From Polytrichum commune (Eukaryota; Streptophyta; Polytrichopsida; Polytrichales; Polytrichaceae), in contig OX485806.1 of assembly GCA_950295325.1 (NCBI GenBank), forward strand, positions 36,644,001-36,708,000: 64,000 nucleotides of DNA, in the 5' to 3' direction. Positions 1 to 11,140 of the stretch are shown here, one piece after another. The notes beneath the pieces are model-generated. The model saw only the letters and a list, made by a program, of their open reading frames with translations. It was not told where the DNA came from and did not search any database. The translations under genes and the position numbers were made by a program. Positions within the stretch are counted from its first letter, which is position 1. Each line of letters starts with the position of its first letter.

Positions 1-395
1 CCCTGACGAATGTTGAGTGCTAGGGAGATATATTGGCTTAACTGTAAATACCATTTGTTCATGGCAAACTTAAACTCTTAGTCATAAGACAAGGTTGGTT
101 GGGGTATGCTTAGCTCATGGAAACTCTAGGCAAGTCCAGTGTGACCTCAAATTCTATGGAACTGTAACTTCACAAACCCCTAAGTGGCGGTGCGGGTGGG
201 GCTTTAGAAAAAATAAGGAAATTGCTCACAAACAAGTTCAGAATATCTCTAAGCAACATCAACAACAACCAACATAAGGTATGCACTACAATACCTTTCA
301 AATGCAGCTTTCTTGAAGCTAACAGACAATGTTCCACTTCCAATGCACCATCAGATGCCAATATACGCCATCGGAAGAGCAGCTGATAATTTTGA

Positions 396-827
396 TCAAG
401 CCTTGCCATAGTATGAAAGTTGAGAGGCCAATGGATATCCCATGGAAAAAAATGTGAAGGTTAAATTCATAAGGTCCATGTGCTTGATCTCAAGGTCTTC
501 TAGATATAGCATGGTGATACTGTGATATTGCATCATATCAATACAATGTAAGCTTGGAAAACTTAGAATATCAGACAGCCGCTCATGTTGCTCACAAGGT
601 GAAACTTCAAACATGTCTCTGAATATGCCAACATTAACCAACTTGCTCATTCCAATTCTCTCGGATTGTAGCTTCTGTAGAGCTAAACTTACATTTTCCA
701 CTGCCATCACCTCCTCACGTGCAAGACAATCCAGTAAGTGTGGCATTACAGAAACTCTGTCTGACATACTTACATTTTCAAGGGAGCATTGCCTCCAGAA
801 ACCATTTGCACATGTCCAGGTTGCCAA
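396..827 (-). pseudogene. LRR-like 3' fragment of the resistance-gene relic
   Basis: An open minus-strand segment of about 143 codons, in a different frame from the P-loop fragment just upstream. Hydrophobic residues recur at LRR-like spacing, for example SLENVSMSDRVSVMPHLLDC, SKLVNVGIFRDMF and FPSLHCIDMMQYHSI. Its position downstream of the NB-like fragment fits the LRR region of the same former gene. There is no clear splice pair joining the two segments, so a frameshift or lost intron is as likely as a working exon. The assignment rests mainly on context. Confidence 0.35.
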
Positions 828-844
828 TAAACCTAAACCGCTCT

Positions 845-1309
845 TTAATTTAGATCCCTTTTAAAGGTAGCTTGTGCAGATGTAGTAGAATCTCCAAATC
901 CCCATATCTCCAATGGAGGGAAATTATCCTCTTTATTATGTTTATTCAAATCAAGCAGGCCCCAGAAACCATAGAGAATATTTGGCATAGCACGAAGTTG
1001 AAGACACCAATTGATATTCAACATTTGGAGGTCCTCCAAGGTCAGGATGAGATGCACATCTTTGAGTCTGGCTAGACCAATCACAAATCTCACAATTAAA
1101 TAGTCACGCAAGCTCCAGAAGCTGGTAACCCATTCCATATATTTCTGTTCCTTCATAGACTTGGCATTCAATGTGAGATCAATTATGGCAATTCCTCCAG
1201 ATCCCAGAAAATGGTTGCATATGGCTTTCCATAATGCTGTCTTCCCCATATTACCCCTTATGCCAAGCATACCAATCTGAGGCTGTAAGAGGTCACATTG
1301 AGTTATCAT
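845..1309 (-). pseudogene. NB-ARC P-loop plus LRR-like fragment
   Basis: About 155 codons on the minus strand. Near the start it reads GIRGNMGKTALWKAICNHFL, which matches the NB-ARC P-loop and the helix after it. The usual GxGGxGKTT loop appears two residues short, which would damage nucleotide binding. Kinase-2, RNBS and GLPL motifs are missing. Within about 45 residues the sequence already becomes leucine-rich, with LEDLQMLNINWCLQLRAMP fitting an LRR. Most of the NB-ARC has therefore been deleted. With the TIR-like segment at 2030-2350 and the LRR-like segment at 396-827 this is most simply the relic of one minus-strand intracellular immune receptor gene. Confidence 0.5.
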
Positions 1310-2029
1310 TTCAGGTACTCTAACTCATAAAATACAATCTGCGAGGAAAACATGTCAAAAATTGGTCAGTTATGTCTCGGGATTGACTGAATCCTCCTCA
1401 GGATGTTAAAGGATAGGACTATCTCAGGAAATATTATTCCTAAACCCGTACGAACATAAAGAAGACACAAGCTTTGGATATCACCGACTAAAGGACTTCT
1501 TGTGGGCTCCCCTATCAAAATTCAATCCATTAGCCAAAACATTTAGCAAAAGGAAGAAAAAAAAGGTAACCACGTCATGAAAGAAGCATCGCAGGATCAC
1601 CCTGCTCAAGTCGAAACTTGTGATTGCACTACTGCAAAGAACAAGTTTTCTCTCTTGTATGTGCGCACATAACCACCTTCCATTTCTCAAGTGTCCATTT
1701 GGGAAAGTGTCCTTTTTAGGCAAACTTATCTTACCGTATGAAAGTGGTCTCCTTTTACACCTGCGATTGACTAGGAAGTAATGACGGAAGCCCTGACCAA
1801 ACAACTTTGAAATATGGGATAGAACTTACCTGATAGAATATCTCTTCCTGCTACACAAAAAACCTCAAACACCCTTTAATTTAGGCCAACACTGCAAATA
1901 GTTTCAAAAATTTGAGTTTCCTGTAAGGTCCTTTCCCTGGCTCATCTGAAAATTGATGCCATTGCTTTTCTCCGTCTTCAATGCTTCCCCCGCTTTTCTT
2001 GGTCAATGCTCAAAGTAGCCAACGCCCAA

Positions 2030-2350
2030 TCAGTTCCAATAAATCCAAGCTACTTCGCCTCGAGTTCTGCAGGAGAAATATTCTTGAGACGTATAGAAAG
2101 ACAAGTTATCTTGAGGTTGCAGTTGCCATTCTGAGCTGATTTCACATCTGCAGCCAGCTCCAGCAATATTGACAATATGTTTCTTTGAGAAATACTCCGT
2201 GGACAACACAAGAATATTGGCATCAAAAGTATGATTTAGAAATGTGAGGCCCTTGTTCAATCTGTCAAGATCTCTGCAAAGTTGGTCCATGAAATCCTTC
2301 GGAGCACCAGTATGATTTGATTTCAGGCCTTGTGTTCTGATCTCTGGCAT
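2030..2350 (-). pseudogene. TIR-like domain fragment of a resistance-gene relic
   Basis: An open segment of about 107 residues from an in-frame ATG at 2350. It reads HTGAPKDFMDQLCRDLDRL near the start and VLSTEYFSKKHIVNI about 20 residues later. These resemble the first conserved blocks of plant TIR domains, especially the moss type in which a SHTGxQKDFxxQLC block is followed by a VLSxEYF block. TIR domains of such receptors form NAD-cleaving signalling assemblies. The segment lies upstream, on the same strand, of a P-loop fragment (845-1309) and an LRR-like fragment (396-827), the order expected of a TIR/NB-ARC/LRR gene. The usual catalytic and middle portions are not evident, so I read it as a decayed first exon. 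A chance resemblance is possible because the match is short. Confidence 0.4.
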
Positions 2351-2819
2351 TGGGTCCACCCTGCATCTTCTGAAGTTAGAGATTAGTCACAAAAGGGAAC
2401 AAGTCTTTAGTTCCTTCCAGCATTAACTAAATCACAAATCCCCACTGTCATGTAGCAGTCATGAACATTAGAAACGCCGTTTTTGAATGAGGTGTCGCGG
2501 GGCAAGGTTTGGATTCGTCGTTTTGAAATCCAATAGTTTCGACTAGAGATGAAAAGAGACATTTCTACCCAAAAAGAGAGGGACAACCTTGGGACCAAGC
2601 CCCGTAGGTTAAAAGGCACATGTCAACACCAAAATTCTTTTACCTTGGCCCACCGAACCCTGTTTCGAAAACAGCATGTGACCCCAACCCCACCTACCCA
2701 CCCAACAAAGGCACGTATAAACAGACTACCTGTTGTTGGTCGATCAAAACATTCAATTAGACAATCTTCATCAAAACGATGCAAGCATGAGCTCGCAAGA
2801 TTTATGTTTCCTGCCCTAG

Positions 2820-2960
2820 AACCTAACTTGCACAGCCGTTCAAAACTTGCAAACCCTACTTGCTCTGCTCCATAGAGTTTGCATGTAGGTCGCCCAGAAC
2901 CTAAGGGCAGAGAGAGATGGGGTCCCCTCTGTAGCACTCTACCCAAGTATGTATCAAATA
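2820..2960. repeat. Dispersed repeat R3, copy 1
   Basis: The stretch containing GAGAGATGGGGTCCCCTCTG and AGCACTCTACC is closely similar, in the same orientation, to 54150-54260, where the same blocks read GAGAGATGGGATCCCCTCTG and AGCACTCTACC. Similarity extends upstream through an AAAC..CTACTTG..CTGCTCC block. No termini or coding sequence were recognised, so the element class is unknown. Confidence 0.5.
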
Positions 2961-4741
2961 GACCAATATATTTCAACGACAACCGTCACCCAAAACTAGC
3001 CAGACATCATAACCATGTGACACATATAACTTCACACTCACAGCTTCTCACACTCTACATATTTTCAGATATGGAATCAAACTCCAAGCATACCAAGACA
3101 CAATCAAGGTAAGCCAACATAAAATAATGCAGTTTGGGAATGCCTAGAGTCCCTGAGACAAACACAGCATTTGTGCAGTTTAAGGGGGGAAGTTCTCTCT
3201 TAAGGTTGTTCTAAGTTCTCGTCAATGGTATTGAGAGAACCAAGAACAGCCTGCGAAAGCGTCACAAACCAGGAGAACAGGAACAATTACTCTGCAATTG
3301 GATTTTGATTTCTTTCATAATTTGCGCAAGAAGCTTGTGACAAAATTTGTATTTGGGATGTGCAGCTTCACAGCATAGCCATGTCTGTAAACTCAAATTC
3401 GCAGTGCTTGCTCTTTCACAAGTTACATCAATTGACCTGCAATTCTTATGCATAGTGCTGGGAGTATAACTCCACTCAAATTTTCAAGTTTAGCCTGACT
3501 GTATGAATAATAAACAAATATTCCTAGTTTGTTCGAGGACCCACAGATCATGATTGACATATTCCACAGTCATGGAACCTACCCACGTGGCTAAATAAGT
3601 GTTCACATAGTTGATTGAGCTAACAACAAACTATAATATTTTCCTCCACTTCTAGTGCCCCTTTAGGAAGAAACCAATTCGATGGGTTTTTTCTTTACTA
3701 AACGGTGCACTAGAAGCACGGAATAAAACAATCTCCTTTCTGACGTTGTTGTTTGTCCAATTTACCATGAACCCCACGAAGGAAGCGCCACTTGCAGGTA
3801 CATGAGCTTTAAGCTAGTCACCACAACACTTAGATGTGATATTTAGATGCTGAAGAATGGAATGCGACGATCAAATAAATTAATCAAATACGTTTGTCAC
3901 CCATGACACTTAAATACTTGAGAAATGAAAGGTGGTTGTACGCACACATATAAACACATAAACTGAGAGCGACCTTCTTCCCGAGGACTTTCTACTAACA
4001 TTTAAGAATGACATTCCAATACTCTTATAGTGGCACCTGGAATATAAGAGACTCACCTTGCTTACAAATATATATATATATGGTGCAAATGCACGAAGGG
4101 AGTCAAGGATCAGAACCCCCACGAGCATCGATGGCTACCAAAATCACCCAACTTGGCTGATCGATTAACACCCCTCGCATCCTCCGAGCTTTCATTTCGA
4201 CGAACCTCCTGGTAATACACTACTAGCCAAGCACAAACTATACTGTCGGTACAGGTCATCGTGCACTCACAGTTCTGGTCGCTAACAAGCACTTAGAAAT
4301 GAATACTTCTCACATTCTAAACTGTACAACGGAAACACGGATCGGTATTTACATGTTGCCGTGACCGAATCTTCCCAAGTCTCAATTGTCTGCACATATC
4401 TCTATCCCAAATATGGCAACTGCCCCCACCCCGGCCAGCAATAATGATCCCGATGGTCAGTTCTGACTAATGGTAATCAACATCCGTCGTCCACGGAGGA
4501 GCTGCAAGCATCAAAAACCTGTAGATAAAGATTTCGGTAAGTACATTTGGGTGCCTTGTAAGGCTTCTCCGAAATCGTTCTCCTGCACACAGGAAGACAT
4601 GACCGGAACTAGTTGCTGCAAAAATGGGTCTTCCGATCGCACACTTTGTCTATACAACAAATTCCAGGCTAGCAGGGACAAGGTCTTCTCAAAAGACCTA
4701 TTGGAACCCTAAAGAACAACCGTCCCCGCTCGTTGTCAGTA
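2961..4741. other. Intergenic, no gene recognised
   Basis: Only short open frames without recognisable motifs. A short TA dinucleotide tract sits near 4068-4082. I see no transposon termini here. Confidence 0.5.
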
Positions 4742-5855
4742 AGGGCCAAGTTCCATGTGCCGGTCCCGGTCCGTTTTTTTCAAAATAAATGGGTGGGCCG
4801 GTGAAAAGAGGGTGGTGCCATGTGCCCATCCCTCTCACCCAAGGACCGGTACCCCCATGGATGGGTGTCTCACATTTTGTGTTGTGCAAGAACGGGTATC
4901 AAAGGACTGGCGGTCCTAACGGTCACAAGAAGGACATGTGCCGGTTAGAAAGCTCCGGTGACCGGATCGGCCGGTCACTTATGGTACACTCTTGGATACT
5001 AAAGGCCACTTTGTTCTTCAAGTCCTTTCTTTTGAGGGGCACTCCTAGGGCTCCTTGCGGTACATTGGTACTCCTTTGAGAAGGGCAAGGTACATATCAA
5101 TCACCAACATGAGATTTTGCAAATGTGATGTTATATTAGTATTAATTATTACTCTCTTGAGCTTATTACTATGCACGAACAATCATTTAGTTATTATTCA
5201 GTTGTATAAGTAATTTGTATATTCATTGAACTAGAGATTTTTTTAGGGTTTAAGGTATAGAATTCAATAACATTCATCAATATTCATTATTACTAAACTT
5301 GTAAATTTCATATACGTTCTAATTTATTGATTGTAAACTAATGGGAACGTGTATTTTATGATGTTTTCAAAATTTTGGATCTTAATAGTTAATAATACAT
5401 ATACATAATGCAAGATGATAATAAGTGTCAGGTTTAATTTGAAAATTCAAAGTCTACACAAATGTATCAAAAATCACTTATAAATAACGTACAATCACGA
5501 TTTCAACTGAAAGTAAAATATATAAATACTTATATATTTCCATAGATGACATCCGTACCACCTATGGACACCAAGAACATATAATTTGGAATTCATTCAA
5601 TAAATGTACAAAAAATATTGTGCAAGTCAAATATCAAAAGTTAAATGACAATGACCTTCATTACCGGTCACTTTCATAAAATGTGACATCTTATTCATCA
5701 AATTTGGTGAGAAAGTAGGAATTCGGAATACACCGGCACCCCACATAGAAGTACCCCTCCATTAAATGGGTGACATCACCCATTTTTTAGATGATGTCAC
5801 ATGTTTCTCACCCACTTAAAAAATGAATTGGCATTGGCACATGGAACTTGGCCCT
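4742..5855. mobile_element. Non-autonomous TIR element with TA target duplication
   Basis: The ends carry a perfect 20-bp terminal inverted repeat, AGGGCCAAGTTCCATGTGCC at 4742-4761 and its complement ending at 5855. Both ends are flanked by TA (4740-4741 and 5856-5857). Weaker inverted similarity (GGGTG-rich blocks) continues inwards. The 1,114-bp interior shows no transposase; its left third is GC-rich and the rest AT-rich. A TA duplication is typical of Tc1/mariner elements, but the terminal sequence does not match the Stowaway consensus, so the superfamily is left open. Confidence 0.8.
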
Positions 5856-6657
5856 TATATAGTTGCAGTGACAAATTTATGTTCTCACACTCAAGTCAAC
5901 TAATAGTGTCAGAATTTGGGCACAACCAGAAAGTCCCTTGAACTCAGGGCAAGCCCAGTGGTCCTAGATGCGCATCTGCATCTGCATTTTTTCATCCGTG
6001 ATGCAGATGCAGATCTAGGAATGTGGCCTAGTCGTCCTTGTTAACTGCATGTGCGGATGAAATTGAAAGCAGGAACTGACGCCCTCCCTGCACTCCCTGC
6101 ATAATGTCGACTTATGCAAGGAGTTTGCTATTTGAATAAGACGCCCATCATTAATTGAACTTATCAGATAAGACAAGCCAACTGCCAAATTCTGCTTGCC
6201 TGGCTTCCGGTACAGGGGTAGTTTAGGGTAAAGTAATTATTTGTCTTGCTACTTATTACAAAGTAACTGATTTTTGAATTAAATTATTTTCTCAAATTAA
6301 ATTATTTTCAAATTAACTAATTTTCTTGAATTAACTTTCGAATTAACTGATTTTCTCGAATAAATTATTTACGAATAATTGACATATTGATCATATTTTG
6401 AACTAAATAAACATTGTTTACTTTGAGTTATTTAATATTAAATTAGTTAATGAATAAAGGGATCATTTTTTATTAGAGTTTAGTTTGGACTAAATTTAGC
6501 ATTTAAGATTAACAATCCATGAAATTTTAATATTAATTGGAGCAATAAATGAATATCCACACACTTAATGTTAAACTTAGCCCACAATATATAAATAAAA
6601 AAATGAATATAATTATTTGAGTATCAGAATAAAAACATTACATATTAACCGTCCTAT

Positions 6658-7686
6658 CTAAGAGCCACCCACATCAGCATTCAAATCAAGTGTGTCATAT
6701 AGGCTAGAATTTTTTCCTAGACCTCCTTCTTCCCCCTCTTCTTCCTCCGCTTCTTCTTCATCTATAGTAATCACTGGAGGTATTTGGGCCGAACGTGGGA
6801 GTTCTTTCCGCAATTTCATCACATATTTTTGCCGTTCCAAATAAGCTTGTTCTTCTCTTAATTTGAAATATGCTTCAGATATTGTATCGGGTTGTCGGCC
6901 GGGACAATTGAACAGTGCATCATCATTAGCATCCTTTAGTACTATGGACTTCTCCGCAGACGACTCACTCATAAGTTTGAATGCCTCTACTGCACTTTTC
7001 AATGCAGCCATATGTAGTTCTTGATTGAGCCTTGCTGTTTTTGCATTTTTTTGTCCTTCCGGTCGTTGTAATTCGTCAGTTGGATTTTCACCCGAGCCTT
7101 GTCCCGCTTGACCTTCACCCACAATCAAATCTATATCAACATCTATGCACCTATTGGGAGTGTTTTGTACCCTTCTCGCTGGATCTCTATAAAACCATTG
7201 TGGATAGTCCTTCAAATACAACCAACAATGCATAAATCTCAATGGTTATTTATCCTTAGGATTTCCGGCTTTATCAAAAATCGTCTTTTGCGCTTCTTTG
7301 TACATCACTTGCGCATTTTGTTGTATGTCCTCCTCCGTGGTGCCTGATTTGTTTAGTGTTTTTACATTCAGATAATATTGATTATATATACTGCACTCTC
7401 TTTGTATTAGTCCCCACCTAGACTCTAAGGACTTTGGAGTTCTCTTGCAGTTATTGACATCCATTGAATTAAAATGATCAGCCACCCTTTGTAAAAATGT
7501 GGCCGAGGTTTGGTTGATGCCTTGTATAGGATCTTGCGAAATATGTACATGACTCCTACACAATTGAATATCCTCACATGGGCCAAAATTTTTGAATCGA
7601 AACGATTTGCCGATATTTCCACTAGAACCAGGTACACTTTCCATTTTATGTACTTGGGAATGATATTTTGCGACAAAGAGTTTCAT
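6658..7686 (-). pseudogene. Harbinger ORF1, Myb/SANT-like and NAM-associated type, one nonsense codon
   Basis: A frame of about 340 codons interrupted by a single TAA at 7246-7248. The first half has a SANT/trihelix-like region (FKNFGPCEDIQLCRSHVHIS then KRTPKSLESRWGLIQ, aligning with the ORF1 of the element at 14.7-18.6 kb). The second half has the HCWLYLKDYPQWF block, a polar linker, a charged helix (YFKLREEQAYLERQKYVMKL) and a Glu-rich tail. In this superfamily ORF1 is a DNA-binding partner of the transposase that assists its nuclear import and binding. The start could be the ATG at 7686 or the one at 7644. It diverges from the transposase pseudogene at 7976. Because only one stop disrupts it, ORF1 has decayed less than the transposase. 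Confidence 0.75.
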
Positions 7687-7975
7687 AATTCTTCGTATCT
7701 ACTATTTATACAAAATTTGGACAAAAAGTCAAAATGTATATTTTTACTTTAGTATATTATAAAATAAAAGTTTTATTTTATTTTTCATTATATAACTATA
7801 TTTTATTCAAAAATAATAACCAACTTTTATAAATATAAAATTATGTAATTATTCCAATGTATAATTGATAATGGGACATGTTTTCGTTAATTGTGTGTGA
7901 GTTTGTATGTTCAAGTTTTTGAAAATTGATGTATTTCACAGACAATCAAAAAAATGATTCACAAGAATTTTATAA

Positions 7976-9210
7976 GATGATGTTGATGACCATGAATTGT
8001 CAATGGCTTATAGTTTGTTGGAAGATTTGATTGACGTGCAACCGTTGCCTAAAAAATGGGGAGGGTCTGTGCCTAGTTGGTTAGCATATCGCAAGAGAGG
8101 CAGATTAGTGCATCATGAGATAATAATGAGAGATTATTTTTGCAACAATCTTGTGACTGTACGATGATGTCCAGTTCTGCACTCGGTTTACAATGTCAAA
8201 ATGATTATTTTTAAAAGTGGTCGAGGCAATATGTGCGTTCGATTCTTATTTTGTATAAAAAGTTCATGCAATTGGTACACTTGGCTTGTCAAGTGTTCCA
8301 AAATGCGTTGCTGCTATTTGTATGATAGGATATGGTGTGCCCTCTGATGCAACAGATGAATACACAAAAGCAGCAAAAAATACAATCATGGAGAGTATGA
8401 AGTGGTATGTGAGGGCTATTCGTGTTGTTTATGAAAAATAATGCTTATGACAACCCACACGAGAAGATTTGAAAAAATAAATGTCAATCAACAAAGCAAG
8501 AGGTTGGCCAGGTATGTTTGGCTCAATAGATTGCATGCATTACCAATGGAAGAATTGTCCAGTAGCATGGAATGGACAATATTTAGACAAAGATGGCAAC
8601 ATGTCTATTATTTTGGAAGCAATAGCAAACCAATCTCTTTAGATTTGGCATGCATTTTTTGGAACCGCGGGATCCAACAACGACATCAATGTTCTACAAA
8701 GAAATCCTTTGGTAAGAAATTTTTTATCTGAGGAGTACGACGATATATCCCTTGATGTAAACTCTCAACGGCATTTCAAATATTATCTACTAGCAAATGG
8801 CATATATCCAAAGTGGTCAATATTTGTGCGATCTATAAAAGATCCAGAAAGTGAGAAAAGAAAACACTTTGCCAACAAACAAGAAGCAGCCAGAAAAGAT
8901 GTGGATAGGTATTGTGGGGTGCTAAAAGCGAGATGGTCAATTCTACAACAATCAAGTCGTTTGTGGGGTATGTGTGATATTGAAAATGTGGTAATTGCAT
9001 GTTGCATCATGCATAATATGATTATCCAGGATGAAAGAGATCGTAATCTATCAATTGTTTTAGAGCATCTGCATGTTTGAAAATACACATCGAAATCTTA
9101 ACTTTGAAGAGTATCTCCAAGGACAAGTTGAAATTGAAAACAGAGATCAACATTTTCAATTAAGGAACGACCTCATAGAACATTTATGGAATTTGAGGGG
9201 GAATTTATGA
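7976..9210 (+). pseudogene. Harbinger (DDE_Tnp_4 type) transposase, inactivated
   Basis: Homologous pieces of a PIF/Harbinger transposase can be read in several frames. An N-terminal block with LPKKWGGSVPSWLAYRKRGR and MRDYFCNNLVTVR comes first. The first catalytic block GSIDCMHYQWKNCPVAW follows near 8519-8567, with its Asp intact. A long intact segment spans 8709-9080. The C-terminal block HFQLRNDLIEHLW ends at the stop 9208-9210. The second catalytic Asp is Asn (LLANGIYP, codon 8796-8798, for LLxDGIYP). The third acidic residue is Asp instead of Glu (KDVDRYCG, codon 8904-8906, for KDVERAFG). With several frameshifts and stops this cannot encode an active enzyme. The homologue at 16951-18261 provides the comparison. 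Confidence 0.85.
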
Positions 9211-9394
9211 CTTTTAGGTGTGTTTAGGGTGATTAGACTATGTTAGGAACCTATACAATTATTAGTGTTTAGAATCGCATAAATCTTGTTTTTTTACAAT
9301 AAATATTTATCTTAGCCTATATCATGTAAACATGTTATCGTAATAATCTATACACCTATAGTCGAGTGATATGTGGTTAAGTAATGAAATATTG

Positions 9395-9590
9395 TCATGG
9401 ATGATTGAATTTTGGATCGAAAATCACTTAGTAAGTGACAATAATTTCAACATTATGAATGTATAATGCCCAAAACTGTTAGTTTGACATTTTGTGTTAG
9501 TGACACCTCATGGGTTGTTTACAATTAGTATTGACTCTTGCGCAAAACAAATAGAATTGGTGACACTAACGATCAATGCTTCTATTACAA
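9395..9590. repeat. Dispersed repeat R2, uninterrupted copy
   Basis: The segment from TGTCATGGATGATTGAA through AAATCACTTAGTAAGT to TAGAATTGGTGACACTAAC matches the two flanks of the CACTA element. Its left part corresponds to about 28421-28467 and its right part to 44938-45090. It therefore resembles the empty target site of that insertion. It lies downstream of the transposase pseudogene inside the decayed Harbinger element. Confidence 0.6.
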
Positions 9591-9779
9591 ATACTTAGGC
9601 TTATACTTATAAATTTGTAGATGAAATGGATTATATAGCAAATTCCAATTTTTCAATTACTAGACAAGTTATATGTACATAATAATTATTTTGATTATCC
9701 ATTTATCGCTTAGTGTGATTAGACTATGTTAGGAACCTATACATTATAAATATGTTATAATAAGTTTCATATTAATAGG

Positions 9780-9900
9780 TGTTAATCAACATTCAATATA
9801 CTAATAATACTAATAATACCAATATCATATTAGTATATGATAATACTAATAATACCAATACTAATAATCTAATATATAATAATCTAACTATTTTATCTAA
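9780..9900. repeat. AT-rich degenerate simple repeat
   Basis: Repeated ATACTAATAATACC-like units, nearly free of G and C. It belongs to the AT-rich 3' region of the decayed Harbinger element. Confidence 0.5.
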
Positions 9901-10089
9901 GTATATGCTTATATATAATTTTTGGTTACATATTATCCAATTATCCAATTTTCTGGTTATATAATTAATTATTTTAAAACATGATCATCTAAGTAAGGTG
10001 TGTAGAAATCACTAAATTTATGAAATGATTACTAACACGAGGAAGGGTGCAGACCTTGTACAGCCGCTAGCCCACGGACTTTTTGGGCT

Positions 10090-10300
10090 AGCGGCTAACC
10101 TCATAGCTAACAGTTATAGCTGAAAACGGTTCTCGAAAAAAATGGGCTAGCCCAGCTATGGCTAGATCGCGGCTTGAAAAATTATGGGCTAGCCTAGCTA
10201 TGGCTAGATCGAGGCCTCAAAAAATATGGGCTAGTCCAGCTATGGCTAGATCGAGGCCTCAGATAATATGGGCTAGCCCAGCTAGTTATTAGCTAGCTAA
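10090..10300. repeat. Left subterminal minisatellite of the hAT element
   Basis: About four direct copies of a 40-45 bp unit: GGGCTAGCCCAGCTATGGC, then TAGATCGAGGCCTCAAAAAA, then ATAT. Each unit contains the self-complementary GGGCTAGCCC. Confidence 0.8.
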
Positions 10301-10487
10301 AGATAAGTCATGTAACTCAATTGGCTCAAGCTAAGGCCCAGCCATGTCATCCCTACCACTACCATAAAAAATTTAGGGTTGAGATCATCTATCCATATCC
10401 AAGTGTTTCCAAGTGCAACCGGTTACATGTTTACATCTTTTGATATGTCTTTACTCAAAGTGGGCTAAATTCTCTACATTCCTCTAA

Positions 10488-10778
10488 AAAGATGGGTCTG
10501 GTGGGCTAGAATGTGACTTTGGCAGTCTAAATGATATCATTACTCCAAAGAGATCATCGCTTGGGGGAGGATTTGCAGAGGCATCAATGATGTTGAAGTT
10601 GAACAAACATCTAATGCCGTACGATCCTGAAAAGTTGATCTTGTTGGATAATTCCGATTGGAAGAATCACATTCCCAAACGCCCTATTTTCGATGAGGAG
10701 TTGCAGATAGAGGATGATGACAATTTGTTGGTAGAGAATGATGAGCAACATGTTTTAGATATTGATGACAATGAGTGA
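10488..10778 (+). pseudogene. C-terminal fragment of a hAT transposase
   Basis: The frame is open from 10488 to the TGA at 10776-10778, about 96 codons. It reads CDFGSLNDIITPKRSSLGGG, then EASMMLKLNKHL, and ends in an acidic tail. The order FG..x..IT.KRSSLG..EA.MMLK fits the C-terminal dimerisation region of hAT transposases, where a FSxGGxxxxxxRxSLxxxxxEAxxxLK pattern is usual. The rest of the transposase is missing, so the element depends on a relative for movement. The next feature to the right is the second subterminal array. The stop and length are clear, but the family assignment is by pattern only. Confidence 0.5.
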
Positions 10779-10884
10779 TTTTGACTGATATGAAATATAA
10801 TTGTATTGATGAGACAATGTCTCCTTGAATTCATTATATGAGCTACATGAATTAATTTATTAGGTCAGCTAGTCCAGCTATATG

Positions 10885-11140
10885 GCTAAAAATGGTACCC
10901 AAAAAAAATGGACTAGCCCAGCTATGGCTAGATCAAGGCCTCCCAAAAATATGGGCTAGCCCAGCTATGGCTAGATCGAGGCCTCCCAAAAATATGGGCT
11001 AGCCCAGCTATGGCTAGATCGAGGCCTTAGAAAATATGGGCTAGCCTAGCTATGGCTAGATTGAGGCCTCAAAAAATATGGGCTAGCCTAGCTATGGCAA
11101 GATTAAGGCCTCAAAAATATGGGCTAGCCCAGCTAGCTAA
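10885..11140. repeat. Right subterminal minisatellite of the hAT element
   Basis: About six direct copies of the same 42-bp unit as at 10090-10300 and in the same orientation, so the two arrays are direct, not inverted. Later units are more diverged (AAGATTAAGGCCTC for TAGATCGAGGCCTC). Confidence 0.8.

Noticed and set aside
4789-5079. Open frame of 96 codons in the GC-rich left part of the TA-flanked element
   Set aside because: Composition reflects GC-rich subterminal DNA, there is no motif, and an equally long frame exists on the opposite strand over part of it.
10090-11140. Possible CRISPR-like or satellite array (42-bp units)
   Set aside because: Units are contiguous without unique spacers, and the 8-bp duplication and inverted ends show they are subterminal repeats of one hAT element.
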